Shown: positions 8,997-18,481, counted from the first letter of the stretch. The stretch is DNA of 64,000 nt from Bacillota bacterium (GCA_023663285.1 JAMPHT010000010.1:18333-82332), one strand, 5' to 3'. The notes: generated by a model not told the origin, from the letters alone. Translations and numbers: made by a program.

Positions 8997-9731
8997 ATGA
9001 AGATTTATCTTTTAAATATAGGGGAACTGATGCGGGAGGGCGCAGAACTTCAGGCCGAGTATCTGCTGGATAAAGTGGACGAGATCAGGCGGGAGAGGAT
9101 CCTTTCGGCAAAAACCAGGCAGGGAAAGGCGGTGGAGCTGGGGGCAGGGCTGCTGCTGCAAAAGGCGGTTCTGGACTGGCAGGCTGACGGCGGGCAGGGC
9201 GCGGAGGAGGAAAGCTTTGCGGACTATGCAGGGAAGGCGGCGTTGGCGGGGCCTGTCGGCCCGGCAGGAGGTAGCGACTTCAATGTATGCAGTATTCTTA
9301 CGCCGTCGGGACTTTTTTCCGAGCTGGATCGCCCCCTTCCCCTGACCTATCGGTACGGAGAGAAGGGAAAACCCTATTTTGAGAACATCCCCCTTTATTT
9401 TAACCTTTCCCATTCCGGGGAGTATGTGTTATGCGCGGCAGCGCTTCGGGAGGTGGGGGTGGATATTCAGAAGATCCAGTCAGTAGATGTGTGGAAGCTG
9501 GCAAAACGCTTTTTTTCGGAGCCGGAGCGCCGGGCCCTGGAACGCTGTGACGGCGGCGGGGAGCAGCAGAGGCTCTTTTTTGAGCTGTGGAGCCGGAAGG
9601 AAGCCTATGGAAAGCTGACGGGAGAGGGGATCGGGACGGTTCTGGGGAAGGATATACAGACTGTGGAGGCGCAGTGGCAGAGTGTTACACCACCTGAAGG
9701 GTACGCTATGGCAGTCTGTACCGAGATGTAA
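8997..9731 (+). CDS. Sfp-type 4'-phosphopantetheinyl transferase
   Basis: 244 residues from the ATG at 8997, which gives the typical MKIYLLNI start; an in-frame ATG at 8973 lies inside the nuclease gene and is less likely. The enzyme transfers phosphopantetheine from CoA to a serine on carrier proteins. The signature blocks are SHSGEYVLCAA, the metal-binding VGVDIQ, and FFELWSRKEAYGKLTGEG. GC content returns to the backbone level here, so the R-M insert ends at about 8992. No carrier-protein or synthase genes are nearby, so its client is unknown. Confidence 0.9.
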   Translation: MKIYLLNIGELMREGAELQAEYLLDKVDEIRRERILSAKTRQGKAVELGAGLLLQKAVLDWQADGGQGAEEESFADYAGKAALAGPVGPAGGSDFNVCSILTPSGLFSELDRPLPLTYRYGEKGKPYFENIPLYFNLSHSGEYVLCAAALREVGVDIQKIQSVDVWKLAKRFFSEPERRALERCDGGGEQQRLFFELWSRKEAYGKLTGEGIGTVLGKDIQTVEAQWQSVTPPEGYAMAVCTEM

Positions 9732-9820
9732 AGCAGCCTCAGCGGTTTTAAATGGCGGGCAGGATGTCCTGCGGCCGCCGCAGAGCTGTTGGCTCAGGAA
9801 ACAAAGAAATGAGGATGAAT

Positions 9821-11671
9821 ATGGGACGGTTGATGAAGTATCTGAAGGATTATAAAAAGGAAGCCGTGCTGGCGCCGCTTTTTAAGCTGCTGGAGGCTTT
9901 TTTCGAGCTGCTGGTGCCCCTTGTCATGGCAAATATCATCGACAGGGGAATTGAAAATTCCGATATGGGGTATGTGGGCAGGATGGGAGCCTGCCTGCTT
10001 GCGCTGGCGGCGGTGGGGCTGCTGTCCTCTGTGACGGCCCAGTTTTTCGCAGCCAGGGCGGCGGTGGGATTTTCCACCAAGCTGCGTCAGGCGCTGTTCG
10101 ATCATATTCAGGGGCTGAATTTTACCAATATAGACAGGGCGGGATCATCCACCATGATCACCCGCATGACAAGCGACATCAACCAGGTGCAGTCCGGTGT
10201 AAACATGGTGCTGCGCTTATTCTTACGCTCCCCGATCATTGTGTTCGGGGCCATGATCATGGCCTTCACCATTGACGTGAAGAGCGCGCTGATATTTGTG
10301 GTGACTATCCCTATGCTTACCGTCGTGGTGATCGGTGTTATGGCGTGGACCATGCCACTGTATAAAAAGGTGCAGGCAGGGCTTGACAGAGTGCTGGGCG
10401 TCACCAGGGAGAATCTGACCGGCGTCCGGGTCATCCGGGCTTTTCACAGGGAAGCGGAAGAGGAGGAAAAGTTCAGGGAGCACACAGAAAGCCTTGCTCA
10501 CAGCCAGACCTTTGTGGGTAAGATCAGCGCGGTCATGAATCCTCTGACCTATGTGATCGTGAATGCAGCCACCATGGCGCTGATCTATACCGGCGCTGTC
10601 CAGGTGGACGGCGGGGTACTGAGCAGAGGCGAGGTCATTGCCATTGTAAACTATATGTCCCAGGTGCTGGTGGAGCTGGTCAAGCTGGCAAATCTGATCG
10701 TCACTATCACCAAGGCTCTGGCCTGTGCGGATCGTGTGGCAGGGGTGTTTGAGATACAGAATGAGGAGCAGGGGACGCCTGATACGCCTTATGAGGAGAA
10801 AACAGGGGCGCCTTTCCTGGAATTTGACCATGTTTCCTTTACCTATGCGGGAGCCGGCGCTAAGACCCTGCATGATTTGAATTTTACGGTGGAAAGGGGA
10901 GAGACGGTGGGCATCATCGGCGGCACCGGCTCCGGCAAGTCCTCCCTTGTGAATCTGATTCCCGGCTTTTACCCTGCCACGGAAGGGGCAGTCCGGCTGG
11001 AGGGGCAGGATGTAAAAACCATGCCGGAGGCAGAGCTTCGGGGACGTATCGGCGTGGTGCCTCAGAAGGCGGTGCTGTTCAAGGGAACTGTCCGCAGTAA
11101 CTTACAGTGGGGTAAGCCGGACGCCACGGAGGAGGAAATGTGGCAGGCCATTGACACTGCCCAGGCAAGAGAAGTAGTGGAGGGCAAGAGCGGCGGGCTG
11201 GACGCAGCAGTTTCCCAGAACGGCAAGAACCTTTCGGGAGGACAGCGCCAGCGGCTGACCATTGCAAGAGCCCTGGTCAGAAAGCCGGAGATCCTCATTT
11301 TGGACGACAGCGCTTCCGCCCTTGACTATGCCACAGACGCAAAGCTGCGGGCGGCCTTAAAGGGGCTGGCGGGCAGCACTACTACCTTTATCGTCTCCCA
11401 GAGGGCTTCCACCATTCGGCACGCGGATAAAATACTGGTGCTGGACGACGGTGAACTGGCAGGGGCGGGAACCCATGAGGAGCTGCTGGCAGGCTGCGAG
11501 GTGTACCGGGAGATTTATTTCTCCCAATACCCGGAGGAGAGGCTGAAGGCGGCTCGGACGCATAGGGCGGAATCGGATTTCGGAGAACGGAGCGTACAGT
11601 CTGAAACGGAGGAAAATCGGTTCGGAGAGATTGGAAAGGATCTGCCCAAGGGAGGTGCGCAGAATGGCTGA
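9821..11671 (+). CDS. Heterodimeric multidrug-type ABC exporter, subunit A (degenerate site)
   Basis: About 616 residues from the ATG at 9821 (AGGA 5 bases upstream); in-frame ATGs at 9752 and 9809 are alternatives. Six-helix membrane domain, then an ATPase with Walker A GGTGSGKSS, signature LSGGQ, and a Walker B reading ILILDDSASALD. The catalytic glutamate is replaced by Asp, and the switch residue region reads SQR rather than SHR. Such changes define the inactive site in heterodimeric exporters of the BmrCD/TM287-288 type. A charged tail of about 45 residues follows the ATPase. The stop overlaps the next start by 8 bp. Confidence 0.9.
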   Translation: MGRLMKYLKDYKKEAVLAPLFKLLEAFFELLVPLVMANIIDRGIENSDMGYVGRMGACLLALAAVGLLSSVTAQFFAARAAVGFSTKLRQALFDHIQGLNFTNIDRAGSSTMITRMTSDINQVQSGVNMVLRLFLRSPIIVFGAMIMAFTIDVKSALIFVVTIPMLTVVVIGVMAWTMPLYKKVQAGLDRVLGVTRENLTGVRVIRAFHREAEEEEKFREHTESLAHSQTFVGKISAVMNPLTYVIVNAATMALIYTGAVQVDGGVLSRGEVIAIVNYMSQVLVELVKLANLIVTITKALACADRVAGVFEIQNEEQGTPDTPYEEKTGAPFLEFDHVSFTYAGAGAKTLHDLNFTVERGETVGIIGGTGSGKSSLVNLIPGFYPATEGAVRLEGQDVKTMPEAELRGRIGVVPQKAVLFKGTVRSNLQWGKPDATEEEMWQAIDTAQAREVVEGKSGGLDAAVSQNGKNLSGGQRQRLTIARALVRKPEILILDDSASALDYATDAKLRAALKGLAGSTTTFIVSQRASTIRHADKILVLDDGELAGAGTHEELLAGCEVYREIYFSQYPEERLKAARTHRAESDFGERSVQSETEENRFGEIGKDLPKGGAQNG

Positions 11672-13430
11672 CAAAGTGAAAAGCGGCGGAAGGCAGGGGC
11701 AGATGGCTACCCTTGGCAAGGTGCTGAATTATATCAGAAAATACTGGTTCCTGGTGGGGGCGTCCCTGATCCTGGCGGCCGTGACCGTGGTGCTGACCCT
11801 CTATGTCCCCATTCTGACGGGGGACGCGGTGGATCTGCTTTTAGGGAAAGGGAAGGTGGATTTCCCGGCGGTGTTTACCATATTGAAGAAAATCGGGATA
11901 GCCGTGCTTATTACGGCGGTGGCGCAATGGGTCATGAATACCTGCAATAATCATATCACCTACCATGTGGTGAAGGATATCAGGGAGGACGCTTTTCACA
12001 GGCTGGAGGAGCTTCCCTTAAAATATCTGGACGCCCATGCCTACGGGGATATTGTCAGCCGGGTGGTGGCGGATGTGGACACCTTTGCAGACGGCCTGCT
12101 CATGGGCTTTACCCAGCTGTTCACGGGAGTCCTTACCATTTTCGGCACCCTGATATTCATGCTGGTCACAAATGTGCCCATTGCTTTGGTGGTGGTCTGC
12201 ATCACCCCCGTGTCCTTCCTGGTGGCGAAATTTATTGCCACAAGGACTTATTCCATGTTCAAGCTTCAGTCGGAGACCAGGGGCGAGCAGACTTCCCTGA
12301 TCGAAGAGATGATAGGGAACCAGAAGGTAGTCAAGACCTTTTCCATGGAGGATGCGGTCAGGGAAGAGTTTGGCGAGATAAATGACAGGCTGGAAAAGTG
12401 TTCCCTGAAGGCAATCTTTTTCTCGTCCCTGACTAACCCCTGCACCCGCTTCGTCAACAGTCTGGTGTATGCGGGCGTGGGCATCTTCGGCGCGTTTGTG
12501 GCGATCCGCGGAGGTATCAGCGTGGGAAGGCTGTCCTGCTTTTTAAGCTATGCGAACCAGTACACAAAGCCTTTCAACGAAATTTCGGGCGTGGTGACGG
12601 AGCTGCAGAACGCCCTTGCCTGTGCAGCCCGTATCTTTGAGCTGATCGACGAGGAGCCCCAGACGCCGGAGGTGGAGAATGCAAAGGTATTGACCAATGC
12701 CAGAGGCAATGTGAAGCTGGAGAACGTGTATTTCAGCTATACGCCGGAAAAGAAGCTGATCGAGGATTTTAATCTGGAGGTGAAGCCGGGACAGCGGGTG
12801 GCTATTGTGGGACCTACGGGCTGCGGCAAGACCACAGTTATCAATCTGCTGATGCGGTTCTATGATGTAAACAGCGGACGGATATGTGTGGACGGCACGG
12901 ATATCCGGGAAATGACAAGGGGCAGCCTGCGCACCAGCTACGGCATGGTGCTGCAGGAGACCTGGCTTCGGGCGGGAACCATCCGTGACAACATCTGTAT
13001 GGGTAAGCCGGAGGCCACGGAGGATGAAATCATTCAGGCCGCAAAATCCGCCCATGCCCACAGCTTTATCAAGCGTCTGCCTAAAGGCTATGACACGGTG
13101 ATCACCGAGGACGGCGGCAGCCTGTCCCAGGGCCAGAAGCAGCTGCTGTGCATTGCCAGGGTGATGCTTTGCCTTCCGCCCATGCTGATCTTAGACGAGG
13201 CGACCTCATCCATAGATACCCGCACGGAGTTAAAGATCCAGAATGCCTTTGCCACCATGATGGAGGGGCGGACCAGCTTTATTGTGGCGCACAGGCTCTC
13301 CACCATCCAGGAGGCGGATATCATTCTAGTGATGCGGGACGGAAATATCATCGAGCAGGGCAGCCACGAAAGCCTGCTGGCGAAGGGTGGCTTCTATGCG
13401 AACCTGTATCATTCCCAGTTCGAGGGCTGA
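11664..13430 (+). CDS. Heterodimeric multidrug-type ABC exporter, subunit B
   Basis: 588 residues from the ATG at 11664, preceded by GGGAGG. Membrane domain of about 340 residues, then Walker A GPTGCGKTT, an altered signature LSQGQ, canonical Walker B MLILDEATSSID and AHR. It supplies the catalytic glutamate missing in subunit A, so the pair should have one active and one degenerate ATP site. It probably exports drugs or lipids; the substrate is unknown. It overlaps subunit A by 8 bp, indicating coupled translation. Confidence 0.9.
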   Translation: MADKVKSGGRQGQMATLGKVLNYIRKYWFLVGASLILAAVTVVLTLYVPILTGDAVDLLLGKGKVDFPAVFTILKKIGIAVLITAVAQWVMNTCNNHITYHVVKDIREDAFHRLEELPLKYLDAHAYGDIVSRVVADVDTFADGLLMGFTQLFTGVLTIFGTLIFMLVTNVPIALVVVCITPVSFLVAKFIATRTYSMFKLQSETRGEQTSLIEEMIGNQKVVKTFSMEDAVREEFGEINDRLEKCSLKAIFFSSLTNPCTRFVNSLVYAGVGIFGAFVAIRGGISVGRLSCFLSYANQYTKPFNEISGVVTELQNALACAARIFELIDEEPQTPEVENAKVLTNARGNVKLENVYFSYTPEKKLIEDFNLEVKPGQRVAIVGPTGCGKTTVINLLMRFYDVNSGRICVDGTDIREMTRGSLRTSYGMVLQETWLRAGTIRDNICMGKPEATEDEIIQAAKSAHAHSFIKRLPKGYDTVITEDGGSLSQGQKQLLCIARVMLCLPPMLILDEATSSIDTRTELKIQNAFATMMEGRTSFIVAHRLSTIQEADIILVMRDGNIIEQGSHESLLAKGGFYANLYHSQFEG

Positions 13431-13650
13431 TGCGGCTTGAGGGTTGACAGGGCGTAAGAAAGGCGACCAGGGTTTCCGGCGCTGGCGTTAGGTATGTCCG
13501 GCTTGGGAATTGACGAAAGGGCAGAAAGACGATCAAGGTTTCCGGCGCTGACGTTGGGTATGTCCGGCTTGAGAGGCTGACGAAAGGGCAGAAAGACAAG
13601 CGAAGTTTCCGGCGGCGGAGTCGGTGTATTATTGTGTCCGGCTTTAGGGC
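13431..13650 (+). repeat. Imperfect 66-67 bp tandem repeat
   Basis: Three copies of a unit containing GTTTCCGGCG (at 13472, 13538 and 13605) and GTCCGGCTT (at 13496, 13562 and 13635). A partial copy begins at the end of the exporter gene. The unit also includes TGACGAAAGGGCAGAAAGAC. It fills the gap between the exporter and the flavin-binding gene. No coding role was seen. Confidence 0.85.
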
Positions 13651-13679
13651 TGGCGGGAGACGGAGAGAGGAGAAAAGTC

Positions 13680-14144
13680 ATGGCGAGGGAAATGCGGCGT
13701 AAGGACAGGCAGCTGTCTGCGGAAGAGGCTATGGAAATTCTGACAAAAGGAGAATACGGTATCCTGTCAACCTTTGGAACGGAATACCCATACGGCATTC
13801 CGGTGAATTACGCAGTCGCGGATGATGCGATCTATATCCACGGCGCCTGCGAGGCAGGGCAGAAGGCGGAGAATATTGCCCTGAACGGCAATGTGTGCTT
13901 TACCGTGGTGGGAAGGACGGAGGTTCTCGCGTCGGCGTTCGCCTCGAAATACGAGAGTGTTATTGTCCTGGGAAAAGCGGAGAAAGCGGACGGAGAGGCA
14001 AAGGAGAGGGCGCTGGAGGCGCTGATAGACAAATACAGCCCGGACTTTCAGGAAGCCGGCATGAAATATATTCATGCCGCCAAAGACAAGACGGCCGTGT
14101 ATCGGATCGCGATCCACAGGATAACGGGAAAGGCCCGCAGATGA
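13680..14144 (+). CDS. Pyridoxamine 5'-phosphate oxidase-like flavin-binding protein
   Basis: 154 residues from the ATG at 13680, with GAGAGGAG upstream. The split-barrel FMN-binding fold of the PNPOx/NimA-like family is suggested by GILSTFGTEYPYGIPVNY, IYIHGACEAGQKAENI and VCFTVVG. Members reduce nitro-compounds or bind flavin or haem; some give nitroimidazole resistance. No substrate can be assigned here. It stands alone after the tandem repeat. Confidence 0.85.
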   Translation: MAREMRRKDRQLSAEEAMEILTKGEYGILSTFGTEYPYGIPVNYAVADDAIYIHGACEAGQKAENIALNGNVCFTVVGRTEVLASAFASKYESVIVLGKAEKADGEAKERALEALIDKYSPDFQEAGMKYIHAAKDKTAVYRIAIHRITGKARR

Positions 14145-14329
14145 AGGTATGTCATGAAAAGCAGATGGGAAAGGCATGAAATATGTAAATGCTCTTAAAA
14201 AGTATGCCGATATATAATATAACAGGCAAATTTGGGTTATTTTGAGCTGCGACTTTATGCATTTGTGCGGTGGGTGCAGTTTGTCTGCAGTTTATGGTAC
14301 AGGATAACGGTACATGGAGGTAAAGGCAT

Positions 14330-15187
14330 ATGAAGGTGAGCGATACAAATATTACTCTGTATGCAGGCGGACAGCCAGACAGCAGCAGGGCAATGGAGGG
14401 CACAGGCAGGGAGCAGGAAGAGAGAAAGACGGTCTTTGTGGGAAACCTTAATAATAACCGGGAGGGCACGCTTCGGGACAGGATCGCGGAGAGAAAGGCA
14501 AAAGCCCAGGAACAGGCCATGAAGGCGGTGGGAGAGGCTTTTCATGGCGATCTGGAAATCGACGAGGGCATGGAGGAAAGCCGTCAGCATATAAAGGAAC
14601 TGGCGGAAGAAAATAAAGAACTTCAGGGCGCACTGGAGGATCTGGACAGACGGGAGGACACGCTGGAGAGGGCAAAGGCTGACGGTGAGATCAGCGAGGA
14701 AGAGTATCGTCAGGAAAAGGAAGCCCTGCAGCAGGAGAGAAAGACCCAGGAGCAGAAGATGGCTCAGAATCAGGGGGCGATCCAGGGAGAAAACGCTTCT
14801 ATCCGCGGCGTCCGGCTGGAACGCCTGAAGCATCATCACATGGCGGACGCCAGGAACCAGGCGGATGCGATAATGGATGCTGCCGGGCAGGAAATTATCG
14901 GTATGGTCCAGCAGGAGGCCATGGACCATGTGGACGAAGAAGCGGAAAAGAGAGAAGAGCAGGCGGAGGAGATCAAGGAAGAGAGGGAAGAGCAGGAAAA
15001 GCTGCTGGAGAAGCAGAAAGAGAAGAGGGAAGAGGAAGAGGCGTGGCTGGAGGAGCTTAGTCCAGAAGAATTCGCCGACTTTACAAAGTCCTCGGAGGAT
15101 GTGCAGAAAGAGGTCCAGGATATGCTCAGGAAGATGAATCTTCTGGATGAGGATATCAAGGGCGCCGCAGTGGACGAGAGCGTATAG
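14330..15187 (+). CDS. Coiled-coil protein of unknown function
   Basis: 285 residues, preceded by GGAGG at good spacing. Apart from the first 40 residues it is almost entirely charged helix: long Glu/Lys/Gln-rich heptad-like stretches (about 75-150 and 195-245) and a His triplet near residue 165 (LKHHHMAD). There is no signal peptide, membrane segment or enzyme motif. I do not recognise a named family. It could be a structural or scaffolding protein. Confidence 0.8.
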   Translation: MKVSDTNITLYAGGQPDSSRAMEGTGREQEERKTVFVGNLNNNREGTLRDRIAERKAKAQEQAMKAVGEAFHGDLEIDEGMEESRQHIKELAEENKELQGALEDLDRREDTLERAKADGEISEEEYRQEKEALQQERKTQEQKMAQNQGAIQGENASIRGVRLERLKHHHMADARNQADAIMDAAGQEIIGMVQQEAMDHVDEEAEKREEQAEEIKEEREEQEKLLEKQKEKREEEEAWLEELSPEEFADFTKSSEDVQKEVQDMLRKMNLLDEDIKGAAVDESV

Positions 15188-15245
15188 GAGCAGATATGTA
15201 TGCTATATCAGAGGGAGCGTCACATATATTTTAATGATAATCAAG

Positions 15246-15274
15246 TAGACTTTATATTCTGATTGTGATATACT
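15246..15274 (+). promoter_or_regulatory. Promoter candidate for small coiled-coil gene
   Basis: TAGACT, 17 bases, TATACT, ending 23 bases before the start at 15298. The -10 is good and the -35 is weak. Confidence 0.5.
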
Positions 15275-15297
15275 TTTTTATGTGGGGGTACAAGCAT

Positions 15298-15519
15298 ATG
15301 ACGGATAATGAATTATTACTTGCTATATCTGAAATGATGGATACCAAGTTGAAATCAGAATTACAACCGCTGAAAAATGACCTGCAGGCTGTGAAAGAAG
15401 AAGTCCACCAAATAAAATTGTATCAGGAGAATAAAAAAATGGAGGCGGCCTTTGCTGACATTGAAATCATGAAAAAAGTGATTGCGGAGCATAGCGAAAG
15501 GCTGCAGAAATTGGCGTAA
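15298..15519 (+). CDS. Small coiled-coil protein
   Basis: 73 residues from the ATG at 15298, preceded by GTGGGGGT; in-frame starts further upstream overlap the promoter. The whole protein is predicted helix (SEMMDTKLKSELQPLKNDL, then EVHQIKLYQENKKM). Short proteins of this kind are common in Lachnospiraceae and have no known role. It is followed by a strong terminator. Confidence 0.75.
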   Translation: MTDNELLLAISEMMDTKLKSELQPLKNDLQAVKEEVHQIKLYQENKKMEAAFADIEIMKKVIAEHSERLQKLA

Positions 15520-15560
15520 GGTTTGGCCTTTAATTGTGTTTATATGATTATGAATAAGAA

Positions 15561-15598
15561 TGTGGCTGTCGGTTCGATAAAGCGACAGCCACATTTTT
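15561..15598 (+). terminator. Rho-independent terminator, possibly bidirectional
   Basis: Eleven-base perfect stem TGTGGCTGTCG / CGACAGCCACA, 11-base loop, then five T. It lies between convergent genes (15298-15519 forward, 15610-16716 reverse) and may stop transcription from both sides. Confidence 0.9.
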
Positions 15599-15609
15599 GC
15601 GTATAGGCT

Positions 15610-16716
15610 TCAGGCAGCGCCCTTCTGCACATCCTCACGTACCAGTCGGTAAAGGCAGGCGCTTAAGGGAACGCCTATCAGCATACCGCCGATGCCGCCG
15701 ATACCGCCGCCGATAATGACTGCCGCCAGTACCCAGATGCCGGGCAGACCAAGGGAAGTCCCCACCACCTTTGGATAGATGATATTGCCCTCCAGCTGTT
15801 GGAGGATCACCAGATACACTATGAACAAGACTGCTTTGAGTGGCGAGGAGGTAAGAATCAGCAGAAAGCCTACGGCGCCGCCGATGTAAGCCCCGGCAAC
15901 GGGAATGAGGGCGGTAAAGCCCACGGTAACGCCTACCACCGCCGCATAGGGGAAACGGAAGAGCAGCATCCCAAGCGTGCAGAGGGCGCCCAGGATCACG
16001 GCTTCCGTACACTGTCCCACAATATAGCGGTGAAAGCTGTCGTTTGCAATATCTTTCACATGAGAGAATTTTTCTATAAAGCCGGGCTTAAGATAACGGC
16101 TTGACAATTTGCCCAGCTGTCGCCCAAGCGTTTCCCTGCCGGATAAAATGTAAATGGAGAAGATAAAGGCCACCATCGTGTTTGCGGCGGTGGAAACGGT
16201 TCTGGAAACAAAGGTCACCGCATAGTCCCCCGCGCTTCCAAGGCCCCCTAAGACGGAGCCGACGATCTTGGAAAGGGTCTGGTGCCAGTTTATATCATTG
16301 AAAAATTCCTGAATATATTCGGAAAGCCAGGGAGCCTTGGCCAGGGAGTCTCCTATTTTTTCAAGAGCCGCGGGAACGCTGGTCAGCAGGAGCGTAACGC
16401 AGCTGCTCAGCTCCGGAATGACGATACGCAGCAGCAACAGTACGACGGCGATTATGCTTAAGAATGCCAGCAGCATACACACCGGCCTGCGGCTTTTGAC
16501 CACTGCGGTCTTTTGGCTTTTGGGAAAGTAATGCCGCTCAAAAAAGCTCATGGGAATATTGAAAATATAGGCGAATACACATCCCGTCAAAAGGGGGGCG
16601 GCCGCCGTAAAGAGCAGTCCCATCAGGTGGGCAAAGCTGTCCCAATAGTGAATACAGAGAAAAAGGATAAAGATACTGATACCTGCCTGCAGACAGGTTT
16701 TCCAGTGTGATTTCAT
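15610..16716 (-). CDS. AI-2E family membrane transporter
   Basis: 368 residues from the ATG at 16716, with GGGAG upstream; the open frame extends further but lacks a better start. Seven to eight hydrophobic segments are visible. The C-terminal block has the family's glycine-rich loop region (LQQLEGNIIYPKVVG, then GGGIGGIGGMLIGVPL). The family includes TqsA and sodium/proton antiporters, so export of AI-2 should not be assumed. It is a single gene, convergent with the small coiled-coil gene. Confidence 0.9.
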   Translation of the reverse strand: MKSHWKTCLQAGISIFILFLCIHYWDSFAHLMGLLFTAAAPLLTGCVFAYIFNIPMSFFERHYFPKSQKTAVVKSRRPVCMLLAFLSIIAVVLLLLRIVIPELSSCVTLLLTSVPAALEKIGDSLAKAPWLSEYIQEFFNDINWHQTLSKIVGSVLGGLGSAGDYAVTFVSRTVSTAANTMVAFIFSIYILSGRETLGRQLGKLSSRYLKPGFIEKFSHVKDIANDSFHRYIVGQCTEAVILGALCTLGMLLFRFPYAAVVGVTVGFTALIPVAGAYIGGAVGFLLILTSSPLKAVLFIVYLVILQQLEGNIIYPKVVGTSLGLPGIWVLAAVIIGGGIGGIGGMLIGVPLSACLYRLVREDVQKGAA

Positions 16717-16908
16717 TTCTGTTCTCCCTTCATTGCGTGGATCGCGACGGTATGCCGACTGAGCTGTTATCATTTTACCGCATCGGGGGCGGTTTGACAA
16801 CCGTTTTTCTTTACCATTGGATGTGAGATTTCATGGACTGGCACTTTTTTTTCTCTGCCGCATAAAAATATAACAAGTATGTATGTGAATTTATGTGGGA
16901 GGTGTTTT

Positions 16909-17442
16909 ATGGCATTGGTAGTCTTGGACGCCGGCCATGGCGGCGAGAACCCTGGCGCCACTTACAACGGAAGGCAGGAAAAGGATGACGCGCTGGCGCT
17001 TGTGCTGGCGATAGGATCCATACTGGAGGCAAACGGTGTAAATGTCTATTATACCCGCGACACAGATATCTATGAATCGCCCCGGCAGAAGGCTATGGAG
17101 GGAAACGCGGTGAATGCGGATTACTTTGTGTCCATTCATCGGAATGCCAGTCCCTACCCGAATCAATATACAGGGGTAGAAACACTGGTTTACAGCCGTT
17201 ACGGCGAAGCGGCAAGGCTGGCATATAATATCAATACCCGCCTGGAGGATGTGGGTTTTGTGAATCAGGGGGTCAACGAGAGGACCAATCTGGTGGTGCT
17301 GAACAGGACGGCAATGCCTGCGGTGCTGGTGGAGGTGGGATTTATCAACACAGATGCGGACAATCAGCTTCTGGACCAACGCTTTAACGAAACGGCACAG
17401 GCCATTGCGGACGGTATCCTGGCTACGATATGGAGCGCATGA
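16909..17442 (+). CDS. N-acetylmuramoyl-L-alanine amidase (Amidase_3)
   Basis: 177 residues from the ATG at 16909, with GGGAGGTG just upstream. It is a zinc amidase that cuts the bond between muramic acid and the stem peptide. Zinc/catalytic blocks are LDAGHGGENPG, a glutamate in the REKD-like region (RQEKDDAL), SIHRNAS, and VLVEVGFINTDADNQLL. The protein is the bare catalytic domain with no signal peptide, binding repeats or membrane helix, so how it reaches the wall is unclear. It overlaps the start of pstS. Confidence 0.92.
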   Translation: MALVVLDAGHGGENPGATYNGRQEKDDALALVLAIGSILEANGVNVYYTRDTDIYESPRQKAMEGNAVNADYFVSIHRNASPYPNQYTGVETLVYSRYGEAARLAYNINTRLEDVGFVNQGVNERTNLVVLNRTAMPAVLVEVGFINTDADNQLLDQRFNETAQAIADGILATIWSA

Positions 17443-18401
17443 GGACAGGGCGCATCACGCGTGCAGCGATATTCGCTGTCTGTGTACTGACCGCCCTGTT
17501 TGGACTTTACCATGGTAAAGGGCTTGGATTTGGCAGCGGCTTGTGGGGGAGCGGCGGCAAAGCTGTCGGCGATGGAAATAGTGTGGCTGATGACAGGATA
17601 TTTGGCAGTGAAAATGAGGCGGCTGGGAATATATTCAGTTGTGGGAGCAGGCAGCCGTTGTCCGGCAATATCCGTTTGGCGGGAAGCACCTCCATGGAAA
17701 AGCTGGCGGAGGGGCTGGCGGAAGGCTTTATGGAGAAGTATCCGGAGGTAAATGTGACCGTGGAGTTCGTAGGTTCCTCTGCCGGGATCCAGGCGGTGCT
17801 TTCCGGAACTGCAGATATCGGCAATTCTTCCAGAGACCTGAAAGAGGCGGAAAAGGCAAAGGGCGCGGTGGAGCATATCGTGGGGATCGACGGGATCGCG
17901 GTCTGCGCAAATCCGGCGGGAGGCGTAAGCAGCCTGACCAGGGAACAGCTGACGGCCATTTATACCGGGGCAGTCACAAGCTGGAGCCAGGTGGGCGGCA
18001 TGGAATTTCCTGTTGTGGTAGTGGGGCAGCAGGCAGGCAGCGGCACCAGAGAGGCATTTGAAAGACTTCTGGGTGTGGAAGATGCGTGTATCTATGCCAA
18101 CGAGCTGGGAAGCTGCGGCGCAGTGCTGGCAAAGGTTGCTTCTACCCCCGGCGCCGTCGGCTATCTGTCTCTGGAGGTCGTGGATGAAAGCATTGTCGTG
18201 CTTGCGTTGGATGAAGTGCTGCCCACAGCGGAAAGCATCAAGACAGGTGCTTATTTCCTCAGCAGGCCCTTTTTGATGGTGACAAAGGGAGAAATCGACC
18301 AACAAAGTCAATTAGTGCAGGCGTGGTTTGCCTATGTGCTGGGGGAGGAAGGGCGGACAGTGGTGGAAAGGCTGGGGGCAGTTACGACAGACAGTCGATG
18401 A
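17430..18401 (+). CDS. pstS: Phosphate-binding protein of Pst transporter
   Basis: 323 residues, or 320 from the ATG at 17439 that forms an ATGA overlap with the amidase stop. An N-terminal hydrophobic segment (about residues 9-25) gives a signal anchor or signal peptide; no clear lipobox is seen. Phosphate-binding motifs are LAGSTSMEKLAEGLAEGF, GSSAGIQAV, ADIGNSSRDLK and QQAGSGTREAF. It captures phosphate outside the membrane for PstCAB, encoded next. Confidence 0.92.
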   Translation: MERMRTGRITRAAIFAVCVLTALFGLYHGKGLGFGSGLWGSGGKAVGDGNSVADDRIFGSENEAAGNIFSCGSRQPLSGNIRLAGSTSMEKLAEGLAEGFMEKYPEVNVTVEFVGSSAGIQAVLSGTADIGNSSRDLKEAEKAKGAVEHIVGIDGIAVCANPAGGVSSLTREQLTAIYTGAVTSWSQVGGMEFPVVVVGQQAGSGTREAFERLLGVEDACIYANELGSCGAVLAKVASTPGAVGYLSLEVVDESIVVLALDEVLPTAESIKTGAYFLSRPFLMVTKGEIDQQSQLVQAWFAYVLGEEGRTVVERLGAVTTDSR

Positions 18402-18481
18402 AGCCTGATACCGGGGATGCTGTGGATAAAGCAGCACCGGTGGACGCAGCATAAAAAGGGAAAGGAGGTCCATGATCGTAA

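Noticed and set aside
14330-15187. Phage tail or scaffolding protein
   Set aside because: Only coiled-coil character supports it; no phage genes are nearby.
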